Source of the DNA: Prevotellaceae bacterium
GTDB lineage: Bacteria > Bacteroidota > Bacteroidia > Bacteroidales > Bacteroidaceae
Assembly (NCBI GenBank): GCA_022508665.1
Contig: JAFLUT010000006.1
Span: 1 to 50,604, forward strand
Direction: 5' to 3'
Length of the DNA stretch: 50,604 nucleotides
This document shows positions 9,406 through 17,305 of this stretch, piece by piece; position 1 is the stretch's first letter; each line of letters opens with the position of its first letter. A program made the translations under genes and the position numbers. The notes beneath the pieces were generated by a model, which worked only from the letters and a program-made list of their open reading frames with translations, did not search any database and had not been told where the DNA came from.

Positions 9406-10175
9406 GCAAGAACAAAATCAAGTACATCCGTTCTTTAGAACATAAGAAATACCGCACAGCCACATCGTCCTTTGTTGCCGAGGGCTATAAAGTCGTTGCC
9501 GACCTATTGCCTACTTTCCATTGCAAATGCTTAGTAGCAACATCTGAATGGCTTGACAACAACGCCACCGCCCTTGCTTCCCTCAGACAAACCGTCACTG
9601 AAATTCACACTGTTACAGACGAAGAACTCCGCAAGGTCAGTTTTCAAGAAACACCCCAGCAAGTATTGGCGGTGTTCCAACAGCCACAATGGTCTGCCGA
9701 CATCTATCACATCGCCCAAAACAATCTCTGCCTCGCCTTAGACGACGTGCAGAATCCCGGCAATTTAGGCACAATCATCCGCCTTGCCGACTGGTTCGGC
9801 ATCGAGCATATCTTTTGTTCTCGCAACTCCGCAGACATCTACAATCCCAAGACTATACAGGCAACAATGGGGGCAATTGCTCGGGTGCAAGTGCATTATG
9901 TTGACCTTCCCTCTACCCTCGCCACTATCGACAGCGGTATACCTATCTACGGCACATCCCTCAATGGCGACAATATCTACACAAAGCCCCTCGCTCCTAA
10001 TGGCATCATCATAATGGGCAATGAAGGCAAAGGCGTGTCTGCCCCAGTAAACGCCTTAGTTACCGAACAACTATACATTCCCAACTATCCAAAAGACCGT
10101 CCCACCTCAGAGTCCCTCAATGTAGCCATTGCTACCTCAATAATCTGCGCTGAATTTCGCCGAAGAATTCTATAG
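9399..10175 (+). CDS. SpoU/TrmH-family RNA 2'-O-methyltransferase
   Basis: A SPOUT-class methyltransferase of 258 residues that modifies ribose on rRNA or tRNA using S-adenosylmethionine. The N-terminal substrate-binding domain starts LSKNKIKYIRSLEHKKYR. The SpoU core shows LCLALDDVQNPGNLGTIIRLADWFG, then GIIIMGNEGKGVSA, then PTSESLNVAIATSII, which are the three family motifs. The start is GTG at 9399, overlapping the dapA stop by 7 bases. The target RNA cannot be told from sequence. Homologues in this position are usually annotated as TrmH or RlmB-like. Confidence 0.9.
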   Translation: MLSKNKIKYIRSLEHKKYRTATSSFVAEGYKVVADLLPTFHCKCLVATSEWLDNNATALASLRQTVTEIHTVTDEELRKVSFQETPQQVLAVFQQPQWSADIYHIAQNNLCLALDDVQNPGNLGTIIRLADWFGIEHIFCSRNSADIYNPKTIQATMGAIARVQVHYVDLPSTLATIDSGIPIYGTSLNGDNIYTKPLAPNGIIIMGNEGKGVSAPVNALVTEQLYIPNYPKDRPTSESLNVAIATSIICAEFRRRIL

Positions 10176-10312
10176 ACGTTCCTCCTATATTCCAATTGCC
10201 CAACCCAACAACACACATCCGTGTGCGTACACAACAATTGATGCAAGTCATCTATTTGAGTGCTTTTTATGTTTTTTCGCAAATTTATTATGTTACGACG
10301 CACAAAAGCAAG

Positions 10313-10662
10313 TAACTTTGCATCGTCAAACAGATAGAACTATTGACAAACAAAAAAACATTCACAAATAGGTTGGTATAGGTTTATATTTAGAGTACAA
10401 AGTTCTCAATGAGTAAAAGATAGGTAAAAAAGATTGTTTTGAAATGGACTTCAACTCATGGGAGGGATACAAAACGCCAAACGCAGACAGTCCTGCGAAA
10501 GTGCTGCAAGCGGAGGCGATTTCCCACCAAGGGTGAAAAGATTAAACGAAAAAAAGAGATAAAAGTCATATAATAGGTTTTAGGTTAGTAAAAGATTTAG
10601 GTTCATTTTTAGAAGAAAAGATGAAAGGAAACGTGGAGTCCGTGACGGATTTCACGTTTTTT
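10313..10662 (+). ncRNA. Candidate structured non-coding RNA with promoter and terminator
   Basis: No open frame of note lies between 10176 and 10789, yet the plus strand shows an ordered set of signals. A TAACTTTG -7 element sits at 10313-10320. About 140 bases later comes a nested fold: TGGGA (10459-10463) with TCCCA (10522-10526) outside, and CGCC (10475-10478) with GGCG (10515-10518) inside. These enclose two small hairpins, CGCAG/CTGCG (10482-10497) and GCT/AGC (10503-10511). A hairpin terminator ends at 10662. I do not recognise the family. It is not tmRNA, RNase P or a riboswitch by the signatures I know. The 5' end would be near 10327. Confidence 0.4.
10629..10662 (+). terminator. Rho-independent terminator
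   Basis: AAACGTG (10629-10635) pairs with CACGTTT (10653-10659). An inner stem TCCG/CGGA lies around TGA, and the right arm runs into six T. There is no gene end nearby (trmH stops 454 bases earlier), so it probably ends the candidate ncRNA or a long 3' tail. Confidence 0.65.
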
Positions 10663-10703
10663 GCTCTGCAAAGACAATGCGCCCAATCCCCTACCCTTCA
10701 CCT

Positions 10704-10771
10704 AAAATTCTGTCGCTGCTGACGATTATGATTGTCAGCAGCGACAGAATTTTAGAGGCAAACCGCCTCTA
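10704..10771. terminator. Perfect 20-bp inverted repeat plus a second 7-bp hairpin between converging genes
   Basis: The arm at 10704-10723 (starting AAAATTCTGTCGC) is exactly complementary to 10734-10753 around a 10-base loop. A second stem, TAGAGGC (10753-10759) with GCCTCTA (10765-10771), follows. The structure lies between the plus-strand methyltransferase region and the minus-strand GH105 gene, and its arms end in A and T runs, so it can act as a terminator in both directions. Its inner sequence resembles the repeat at both window ends. Confidence 0.6.
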
Positions 10772-10789
10772 CTTGTAAACTTCAAAAGA

Positions 10790-11905
10790 TTACTTTATAT
10801 ACTTATAATACTCGCACGCAGCCAATAACCATGCACCTGTGCCAAATGGTGCTTGCGACTGAGCATTGACAGTGCGGGTTGGGTCGGGTTTCTCGCCGAT
10901 GGGCTGAACATAGCCGATGCTGCCGTCGGGCTGAAGGGCTGTTTCAGAGAGATATTTCCATGCTTTGTCGATGGTTGGCTTGTACTGCTTTGCAGGGAGA
11001 ATGCCATTGTTCACACCCCACAGGATGCCGTAGGTGAAGAATGCTGTGCCAGATGTCTCATAGCCCGGAGCATCGTCAGGGCAGAGCATTGAGCGTGTCC
11101 AGTAACCCTCTGGTTGCTGACAGCGTGCTACACCTGCTGCGAGTTGCTTGAAGCGGTCGAGGTAGAAGGGGCGATATTTGCTGTCTTTCGGAAGGTCTTG
11201 AAGAACCTTTGCCAAGCCTGCGAGTACCCATCCCGCACCTCTTGCCCAAAATGATTTGCCGTCGTTGCATGCGGTCTTGACTTTGGGATATACATATTTG
11301 CCGTCGCGGTAGTAGAGTTGCTCGTCCTTGTCGAATAGGAGGCTGTCGGTCCAGCGGAAGCACTCATATTGCTTGTCGAGCAGTTTTTGGTCGTGAGTGA
11401 CGGTGTAGAGTTTGCTGAAAATAGGCATACCCATGTAGAGAGCATCTGCCCACCACCAGTAATCCACATCGGGTGTGGATGCCTCGTAGCACATCACTTC
11501 GAGGGTGCGAGTGAGGCGTTCTGCACGATGCTCTAATTTGTAGAGGTCAATATACACTTGGAAGCAAATCTGCCAGTCGGCAAAAAGCACATAGTCCATG
11601 CCTTCGCCGTATGTTTTGTATAGCCATTTGCTCTTGTCCTTCTGTGTGGCACCCTGCCAATGGTTGTAGTTCGCCCATTGCAGAGCGTAGTCGAGATATG
11701 CCTGTTTGCCTGTCAGATTATACACCTCTTGATTGCCAGTGAAATAAGCGGCGTTGTCCCAAAAACCACGGCATTTCGCCGAGTTGTGGCTTTGCCAATA
11801 GTCGTTCACTTTCTCGATTTGGTTTAAGATGTCTTGCTTCGTCTGAGCAACTGCGTTCTGTGCCACGAATAGGGCTGCGAGAACAAATGTCTGTAAAATT
11901 TTCAT
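10790..11905 (-). CDS. Unsaturated rhamnogalacturonyl hydrolase, GH105 (YteR-like)
   Basis: A secreted or periplasmic glycoside hydrolase of 371 residues. A signal peptide (MKILQTFVLAALFVAQNAVA, cut before QTKQD) is clear. The (alpha/alpha)6-barrel family is suggested by aromatic-rich motifs typical of GH88/GH105: KTYGEGMDYVLFADWQICFQVY, DVDYWWWADALYMGMP, SFWARGAGWVLAGLAK, and YETSGTAFFTYGILWGV. GH105 enzymes remove the unsaturated uronic acid left at the non-reducing end by polysaccharide lyases during pectin (rhamnogalacturonan) or related glycan breakdown. No lyase or SusCD pair is nearby, so this is an orphan. It starts 19 bases after the nucleotidyltransferase gene and probably shares its transcript. 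Confidence 0.9.
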   Translation of the reverse strand: MKILQTFVLAALFVAQNAVAQTKQDILNQIEKVNDYWQSHNSAKCRGFWDNAAYFTGNQEVYNLTGKQAYLDYALQWANYNHWQGATQKDKSKWLYKTYGEGMDYVLFADWQICFQVYIDLYKLEHRAERLTRTLEVMCYEASTPDVDYWWWADALYMGMPIFSKLYTVTHDQKLLDKQYECFRWTDSLLFDKDEQLYYRDGKYVYPKVKTACNDGKSFWARGAGWVLAGLAKVLQDLPKDSKYRPFYLDRFKQLAAGVARCQQPEGYWTRSMLCPDDAPGYETSGTAFFTYGILWGVNNGILPAKQYKPTIDKAWKYLSETALQPDGSIGYVQPIGEKPDPTRTVNAQSQAPFGTGAWLLAACEYYKYIK

Positions 11906-11924
11906 ATTATTAGGTTTTTTATTG

Positions 11925-13436
11925 TTAGTTATCTTTTGGAGCGAGTCCTATCTTTCTTGCTTCTTCCATCAGTAATGCCCTTGCCGGTTCGTATTCATTC
12001 GGTATCTTACCATCAAGTATAGCATCCTTTATTGCCGATTTCAGCACTCCCACCTCTCTGCTTGGCTTCAACCCGAACATCTGCATTATTTCCTCGCCCG
12101 ACACAGGCGGCTGGAAGTTTCGTATGCGGTCTTTCTCCTCTATTTCAACGAGTTTGGTGCGTACTATTCGGAAGTTCTCAATGAACCTCTTTTTCTTCAC
12201 CGAGTCTTTTGAAGTGATGTCTGCTGTACAGAGCAGCATGAGGTCGTCGATGTCGTCCCCTGCCTCAAAAAGCAACCTCCGCACGGCGCTGTCAGTCACT
12301 TCCTCATCAGCAATAGCAATGGGTCTCATGTGCAGTTGCACGAGTTTCTGCACAAACTTCATCTTCTCGTTCATCGGCAGTTTCATACGGCGGAAGATGT
12401 TGGGTATCATCCGCTCACCGATGTCGTTGTGGTTGTGGAATGTCCAGCCTAAAAGAGGGTCAAAGCGTTTCGATTTAGGCTTGCCGATGTCGTGCAGCAA
12501 TGCCGCCCAACGAAGCCACAAGATATGGTCTTTGGGCGACTCCCATGTTCCATTGCCTTCGGGCAAATCAGCGATGTTTGCCGTCGCCTTTGCCACATTA
12601 TCAAGCACTTCCAATGTGTGATAGAAATTATCCTTATGCCCTTTTCCGTTCCTTCTATCCACTCCTTGCAGTTGTGATAATTCGGGGAAAATAAGTGGCA
12701 GAAGCCCGCATCTCTCCAACTCTACGAACCCCACAGAAGGTGTAGGCGACAAAAGGATTTTATTCAATTCCTCGGCAATCCTTTCTCCCGATATGATGCT
12801 GATTCTCTCCTTGTTACGTTCCAAAGCCTCAAAAGTGCCTTCCTCTATATGGAAATTCAATTGTGTGGCAAATCGGATGCAACGCATCATACGCAGAGGG
12901 TCATCGCTGAAAGTAATGTCGGGGTCGAGCGGTGTGGCAATAATCCTTTCCTCCATATCCAACAGTCCGTCGAAAGGGTCAATCAGTTCGCCAAACCTAT
13001 CCTTATTCAGACACAACGCCATAGCATTGATGGTAAAATCCCGCCTGTTCTGGTCTTCCTCCAAAGTTCCGTCCTCAGTCACAGGCTTGCGAGAGTTGCG
13101 GTCATAACTCTCCTTCCTTGCCCCTACAAACTCAATCTCCAACCCCTTATGCTTCAACTGTGCTGTGCCGAAATTGCGGAAAATGGCGATATTCACCTTC
13201 TTCCCAATCTTCCCCCTCAATGCCTCAGCAATAGCAATGCCCGGTCTCTCAATCTTCCTCCTCTGGTCTATCACCACTATATCTATATCATTTGAAGGTC
13301 TCTCAAGAAACAGGTCACGCACCCATCCGCCAATCACATAACACTCCAACCCCAGTTCCTCCGCCGTCTCCGAAATCAGCCGAAAAAAAGGGTGGTTCAA
13401 TTGTATCAATATATCTTCCTTTGTCAGTCGTTTCAT
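11925..13436 (-). CDS. cca: CCA tRNA nucleotidyltransferase / poly(A) polymerase family protein with HD domain
   Basis: A class II nucleotidyltransferase of 503 residues. The catalytic head has GGWVRDLFLERPSNDIDIVVID, with the GG and DxD motifs. RRDFTINAMAL, DPLRMMRCIRFATQL and the poly(A)-polymerase RNA-binding helices follow. An HD phosphohydrolase-type domain begins near LRWAALLHDIGKPKSKR. In this family the enzyme adds or repairs the 3' CCA of tRNAs. The HD part is associated with phosphatase or phosphodiesterase activity on the tRNA end in some members. A TATCTTTG -7 element lies on the minus strand at 13476-13469, 33 bases before the ATG. GH105 follows 19 bases downstream. Confidence 0.93.
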   Translation of the reverse strand: MKRLTKEDILIQLNHPFFRLISETAEELGLECYVIGGWVRDLFLERPSNDIDIVVIDQRRKIERPGIAIAEALRGKIGKKVNIAIFRNFGTAQLKHKGLEIEFVGARKESYDRNSRKPVTEDGTLEEDQNRRDFTINAMALCLNKDRFGELIDPFDGLLDMEERIIATPLDPDITFSDDPLRMMRCIRFATQLNFHIEEGTFEALERNKERISIISGERIAEELNKILLSPTPSVGFVELERCGLLPLIFPELSQLQGVDRRNGKGHKDNFYHTLEVLDNVAKATANIADLPEGNGTWESPKDHILWLRWAALLHDIGKPKSKRFDPLLGWTFHNHNDIGERMIPNIFRRMKLPMNEKMKFVQKLVQLHMRPIAIADEEVTDSAVRRLLFEAGDDIDDLMLLCTADITSKDSVKKKRFIENFRIVRTKLVEIEEKDRIRNFQPPVSGEEIMQMFGLKPSREVGVLKSAIKDAILDGKIPNEYEPARALLMEEARKIGLAPKDN

Positions 13437-13468
13437 CTGCCCTTACAAGTCCACATGGATTGTAAGTG

Positions 13469-13476
13469 CAAAGATA
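13469..13476 (-). promoter_or_regulatory. cca promoter -7 element (TATCTTTG, minus strand)
   Basis: The plus-strand CAAAGATA reads TATCTTTG on the minus strand, 33 bases before the cca ATG. No convincing TTTG -33 box is seen. Confidence 0.5.
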
Positions 13477-13591
13477 AACAAATAATTTAAGAAATAAAAG
13501 ATGAGGGTTAAGATTTAGTGCCAATGACGTAAAATCTAAACCATACTCTTTTTCAAATACTGCATCCCACACAAAAACTTAGGGAATATTT

Positions 13592-13747
13592 TTATTTTTT
13601 GCCTGATAATATGGCGACAAGCCAACCCGGAAAAACCACAATGAATATTAGGATGGGCAAGATATACTCTATTAGCCACGCCAATAATAAAAGAAACGCT
13701 ATCGTTCCAAATAATATTAAGAGAAAGTTTTTAAGGTTAAATTTCAT
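13592..13747 (-). CDS. 51-residue membrane protein at the end of the restriction-modification operon
   Basis: A short frame opens at ATG 13747-13745 and stops at TAA 13594-13592. It encodes MKFNLKNFLLILFG, a first hydrophobic segment (about residues 8-25), a short polar break around E27/Y28, a second hydrophobic segment (about 29-47) with a P-G-W turn, and a basic tail SGKK. It starts 28 bases after the DUF262-HNH gene on the same strand, so it probably belongs to that transcript. The alternation of hydrophobic codons without stops in an AT-rich stretch supports coding. The product could be a helper, an immunity-like protein or an unrelated small membrane protein. No family is recognised. Confidence 0.6.
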   Translation of the reverse strand: MKFNLKNFLLILFGTIAFLLLLAWLIEYILPILIFIVVFPGWLVAILSGKK

Positions 13748-13775
13748 TTTGGGGTCGTTTTATTGATTTAACAAA

Positions 13776-14900
13776 TTACTTATTTGAAAACTCCTTATTG
13801 CACCGACGGCAAGCCATGCGGCAGTTATCCACCACCGTCTTGCCCCCTTTGCTCCATGGGGTGATGTGGTCGCCCTCCATATCGGAAATGTCGAATGGCT
13901 TGCCGCAGTAATGGCATCTGCCTCCCTGCCTTTCATACACCTCACGCTTTATGTTGTCAGAGAATGTGCGGATGTTCAGATTACGCTCATCCCGTGTGAG
14001 GACATAGCGGTAAATGCCTTTCTTGTTAGTCACATCCTCGTCCATCATCAGGCGAGTTATCTCCTCCTCCAGTTTTACGGTGTCGTATTGCTCATCTTTG
14101 TATTTCCCGTAAAGAAATCCCCAATCAACACCCTTCATTTCTTTGCGATAACGAGGAAAAGTTGCTTCCACCCAATGAATTACACTTTGGAAATACAGCC
14201 ACAACTCATTGGCATTCTGTTTCTTTTGGCTGCTCTGCCGCATGTATTCTTTCAGTTCCTCTATGCTGCCGTTGTTTTTCCACAGCAGGGCGAGTTCAAG
14301 CAGTCCCTGACGGTTCACTTCGTATCTTGGCTTCACATATTTGTTGCCGATGTCTTGTGCAGGACATCCGTTTTTGCTGAAATACCGCTTGGCATCCGTC
14401 AGCCACTCGCTGGCGTGGGTGGCATTCAGCAATTCTTGGTCAGTCAGTTTCAGTCCCGCTATATTGATTGTTCTGAACCATGCGAGTTTTTCCGAAGGGT
14501 TTCCCTCGCAGAAGTACACCATAAGTTCGTAGTCAAGGATTTTTTCTCTTTTGTCTTTTGGCAGATTGTCAAAGTATAGGTTTTCTTTTATGTCATTATC
14601 ATGCACCGAATACATTTGTGGCTGTGCTACATAGTGGCAGATACTCAATATACGTTGCTGTCCGTCAAGCACTTCAAAAGTTCCGTCTTCTCGTTTAACC
14701 CAATACATTATGTTTAGCGGAAAGCCCTGTTTTACGGTCTCAATGACCTTCTGCTCATCTTCCGTTTTATAGACAAAGTTACGTTGGTATTTGGGGCGAA
14801 TGTCCAATCTTCCTCCATATCCCACAACACCTTCTTCATCGTTATCTTTATATCCATCAATAAGTTCACGGATAGTGATTTTGTGCAGTTCTATGTCCAT
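13776..14900 (-). CDS. DUF262 and HNH endonuclease-domain protein (probable restriction enzyme)
   Basis: A 374-residue protein. The N-terminal DUF262 / ParB-like fold carries the signature DGQQR (residues 79-83) in EVLDGQQRILSI. This is the nucleotide-hydrolysing motif of GmrS-type and related restriction proteins. The C-terminal HNH finger has C329xxC332, the catalytic-type GDH (343-345) and a closing CRRC at 364-367. The HNH part is of the McrA type rather than the DUF1524 type of GmrD. It begins 5 bases after the M.EcoRI-like methyltransferase on the same strand, which makes it the likely cleaving partner. It probably cuts unmodified DNA, though DUF262 proteins that attack modified DNA are also known. 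The membrane mini-protein follows it. Confidence 0.85.
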   Translation of the reverse strand: MDIELHKITIRELIDGYKDNDEEGVVGYGGRLDIRPKYQRNFVYKTEDEQKVIETVKQGFPLNIMYWVKREDGTFEVLDGQQRILSICHYVAQPQMYSVHDNDIKENLYFDNLPKDKREKILDYELMVYFCEGNPSEKLAWFRTINIAGLKLTDQELLNATHASEWLTDAKRYFSKNGCPAQDIGNKYVKPRYEVNRQGLLELALLWKNNGSIEELKEYMRQSSQKKQNANELWLYFQSVIHWVEATFPRYRKEMKGVDWGFLYGKYKDEQYDTVKLEEEITRLMMDEDVTNKKGIYRYVLTRDERNLNIRTFSDNIKREVYERQGGRCHYCGKPFDISDMEGDHITPWSKGGKTVVDNCRMACRRCNKEFSNK

Positions 14901-14905
14901 ATAAA

Positions 14906-15901
14906 TTATAGTTTACGTATTAAAATTCGTGCATATTTACGTTCTCGATTTATAAAAGGATACCCAAAGTTGTTTTCATCAATATGAGTATTAGCCATTT
15001 GACCTATGATTTCAAACTGTTCAGGGTTATGTTTGTCAAGGAATGTGATAGGTACACCCATAACACCTTCATAATCACAAGGAATATCCTTTGTCTTATC
15101 TACGTTTATTGCGTTGTAGTTATCGTATTTGGGGTATTCTTCTTCGTTATATCTTTTATATAGTATCAGTTTCTCATGGCGTTCTTTATAGTCAAGGTTT
15201 GTAAACCATCTAACGCCTTTCACACGAATGTATTTAGCCCCCTTTTCATCTACTCGGCTTCCTGCAGCAAGTAGCGGATAGTCATCAGGAACACCAAATT
15301 CTCTGTCTCCACTGTGTATGCTACATCCAAGCCATATTTTATTATCCTTAATCAAAGGAAAAATCTCCTTATAAGTAATAGCGTTCTGATTTCCAATGAT
15401 TAAGAATTTCTTATTAAATGCCATAAGTTGTGCCACATACTCCCGAAAAAGCGAAAAAGGAGGGTTGGTGACTACTATGTCTGCTTGCAACAATAGTTCT
15501 ATACATTCTTTGCTGCGAAAATCCCCGTCTCCTTTTAATGGCTTTACATCAACCTTGTTCCAGTCGGGCATGTTCTCCCCATTGTTGCCGTCATATATGA
15601 GATATACGGCTTGTTCAGCAGTATTCTGACTGAACAAATCGGGGCAGTTGTTTTTGTAGCAAGTTGTAATGATACGTTTTAGTCCGAGTGTGTGAAATTT
15701 GAGGGCAAAATATCTGAAAAAATTGCTCACTCGTGGGTCATCACAGTTGCACAAAACGGTTTTCCCTCTGAAAAACTCTCCGTAATGCCCCAATTCATCT
15801 TCAATCACAGACAGTTGTGTGTAGAACTCATCGTTCTTACCCTTTCTTGCCTTTGTTAGTGCGGTGTTGCCTCCGCTGGCAGTTTGCTTGCTTTTGCTCA
15901 T
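14906..15901 (-). CDS. M.EcoRI-like adenine-specific DNA methyltransferase
   Basis: A 331-residue N6-adenine methyltransferase. It closely follows the M.EcoRI pattern along its length: KGKNDEFYTQ near the start, CNCDDPRVSNFFRYFALKF at about 51-69, GDGDFRS, the catalytic DIVVTNPPFSLFREY with NPPF at 146-149, ITYKEIFPLIKDNKIWLG, and KYDNYNAINVDKTKDIPCDY with MGVPITFLDK. M.EcoRI methylates the second A of GAATTC. The same site is plausible but not proven here. The downstream partner is not an EcoRI-type nuclease but a DUF262-HNH protein, so the pair is a mixed system. The promoter lies some 255 bases upstream. Confidence 0.92.
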   Translation of the reverse strand: MSKSKQTASGGNTALTKARKGKNDEFYTQLSVIEDELGHYGEFFRGKTVLCNCDDPRVSNFFRYFALKFHTLGLKRIITTCYKNNCPDLFSQNTAEQAVYLIYDGNNGENMPDWNKVDVKPLKGDGDFRSKECIELLLQADIVVTNPPFSLFREYVAQLMAFNKKFLIIGNQNAITYKEIFPLIKDNKIWLGCSIHSGDREFGVPDDYPLLAAGSRVDEKGAKYIRVKGVRWFTNLDYKERHEKLILYKRYNEEEYPKYDNYNAINVDKTKDIPCDYEGVMGVPITFLDKHNPEQFEIIGQMANTHIDENNFGYPFINRERKYARILIRKL

Positions 15902-16155
15902 ATAGTGGTGTATTTAGGTATGCCTTTCTTTATGGCTATATCCGCACCACAATATGTAAACAAAAAGGGCGCAGACTTTCACCATACGCTACCAAGGCTC
16001 ACCACAAGCCCTCATCCATCTATGGGTACAGCCCGCGCCATAAGGCACGAACCCCATGATAGATGATGATATTGCTCTTTCGGTGTCCGAGGTGGTGATT
16101 CTGGTAGCGATTGAGCAAATATGTCAAGCGTGACATTACGGTGAATATCACGCCA
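15902..16155 (-). promoter_or_regulatory. Long leader of the restriction-modification operon
   Basis: The promoter at 16156-16186 places the transcript start near 16149, about 250 bases before the methyltransferase ATG at 15901. The leader holds complementary blocks, for example CATCTATCATGGG on the minus strand near 16060 against CCCATAGATGGATG near 16020. I see no open frame with coding character. Control of methyltransferase and nuclease expression by this leader is inference. Confidence 0.4.
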
Positions 16156-16186
16156 CAAAGATAGATATTATTTTACGAAACACAAA
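16156..16186 (-). promoter_or_regulatory. Promoter of the restriction-modification operon (TTTG-19-TATCTTTG)
   Basis: On the minus strand TTTG (16186-16183) and TATCTTTG (16163-16156) are separated by 19 bases, the consensus layout for the Bacteroidetes primary sigma factor. It drives the methyltransferase, DUF262-HNH and small membrane protein genes. Confidence 0.75.
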
Positions 16187-16336
16187 ATATCAACCTATAA
16201 AATATCTGATTTTATTTATCTGATGATTGCCGGTGAATTATATTCCGTCTGGCGGATTGTCATTAACGGATACCTTTTCTCTTTTGTGATAGAGTATAAA
16301 TGCCTGCATACATCCTCTTGTCTCATGCTTCTTCTT

Positions 16337-16420
16337 AAAATATAACTTAAATTTTATAAAATATAGGTTTAATTTATATAAATATAAGTTATATTTTATA
16401 AAACATAAGTTATGTTTTAT
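16337..16420. repeat. Four tandem AT-rich palindromic units of about 21 bp
   Basis: Units lie at 16337-16357, 16358-16377, 16378-16399 and 16400-16420. Each follows the pattern AAAAyATAAsTTATrTTTTAT. Unit 3 has arms ATATAA/TTATAT and unit 4 has ACATAA/TTATGT, so the arms change together. The array lies in the 740-base gap between the diverging restriction operon and the lipoprotein gene, about 200 bases before the lipoprotein promoter. It may be a binding array or a slipped AT-rich repeat. Confidence 0.6.
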
Positions 16421-16600
16421 GGGAGCGGACGGCTGAGATATAGGAATGGGGATGGTGGGGTATATGTAATGTGGTGTATGGGGCAGGGGGGATGTCGTAC
16501 CGTGTTGTGGGATTGTGAATGGCGGTTTGTCGGGCGGGATGATGTTGGTTGGAATATGTTTTGTGTGGAGAATAAATGATACTTTTCTTGGTCTTTATTC

Positions 16601-16629
16601 TTTGTTCTTGACAAAAATACTTATCTTTG
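16601..16629 (+). promoter_or_regulatory. Lipoprotein gene promoter (TTTG-17-TATCTTTG)
   Basis: TTTG at 16601-16604 and TATCTTTG at 16622-16629 are 17 bases apart. The start codon lies 12 to 18 bases after the -7 element, so the leader is very short. Confidence 0.65.
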
Positions 16630-16646
16630 CCTAAAAATAGATGTTT

Positions 16647-17216
16647 ATGAAGAGGATTTTGTATTCTGCTGTTGGCATAGCTGCCGTGGCTGTATTTTCT
16701 GCTATATGTTTTTCTTCTTGCAATGGCAAGCCTTCGATGGTGGAGCAACGCAAGGCGGAGATAAGGGAGCATGATTCGCTGGAACTCGCTCAGGCAAGGG
16801 CTGACCTTGCTGTGGCGGACAGCGTGATTGCCTTTAAGGCTTTTGAGTTGGAGGACTTGAAAGAGGGGTTTGTCTTTGAGAAGGAGGAGAAGTATCAGAC
16901 CGTGGGCTACTATGTGTTGCCGTCGTATGCAGGCAACAAGTCACGTTTCACGTTCTTTCCCGAAGTGGAGGAGACGGGAAAACTGTTGTTGGTGTCTATT
17001 GATAAGCAACGCCGATATGCCTTTACGGAGGTCGTTCTTGATGATGAGGACTACACGGCGCAGTTGCCGGCGAACCTTTCGGATGCGATGCTGAAGGACA
17101 TTGCCAAATGCTACTCTCTTGCCAAGACTATGCAAGACCTTGAGAAGGCGAAGGCTGACAAGGAAAAGATGGGGTTGAAGGTGCAGTTTTACAAGAGGAA
17201 GATGGGGATGGAATAG
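16647..17216 (+). CDS. Small lipoprotein of unknown function
   Basis: About 189 residues. The N-terminus MKRILYSAVGIAAVAVFSAICFSSC is a signal peptide ending in a relaxed Bacteroidetes lipobox, with the lipidated cysteine at about residue 25. The mature part starts with a charged helix (KAEIREHDSLELAQARADLAVADS) that may be coiled. A beta-rich stretch and a final basic helix (LEKAKADKEKMGLKVQFYKRK) follow. ATG 16647 is chosen because it begins a canonical lipoprotein signal. ATG 16641 (two residues longer) is equally open. It is monocistronic, between its own promoter and a strong terminator. The function is unknown. Attachment to the cell envelope is the only firm inference. Confidence 0.8.
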   Translation: MKRILYSAVGIAAVAVFSAICFSSCNGKPSMVEQRKAEIREHDSLELAQARADLAVADSVIAFKAFELEDLKEGFVFEKEEKYQTVGYYVLPSYAGNKSRFTFFPEVEETGKLLLVSIDKQRRYAFTEVVLDDEDYTAQLPANLSDAMLKDIAKCYSLAKTMQDLEKAKADKEKMGLKVQFYKRKMGME

Positions 17217-17250
17217 TCTCCAATATATGTGATGTGAGTGAAAGGGTATA

Positions 17251-17281
17251 ATAAAAGGGGAAGTTGTGCTTCCCCTTTTAT
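17251..17281. terminator. Bidirectional terminator between the lipoprotein gene and tsf
   Basis: ATAAAAGGGGAAG (17251-17263) pairs with CTTCCCCTTTTAT (17269-17281) around TTGTG, a 13-bp stem with A and T runs at its base. It lies between converging genes and can end both transcripts. Confidence 0.9.
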
Positions 17282-17305
17282 TGTTTATGTATGTGATATG
17301 TTTGC

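Noticed and set aside
16410..16772. A 120-codon minus-strand frame upstream of the lipoprotein gene
   Set aside because: It reflects a G-rich skew of the plus strand and overlaps the lipoprotein promoter and start.
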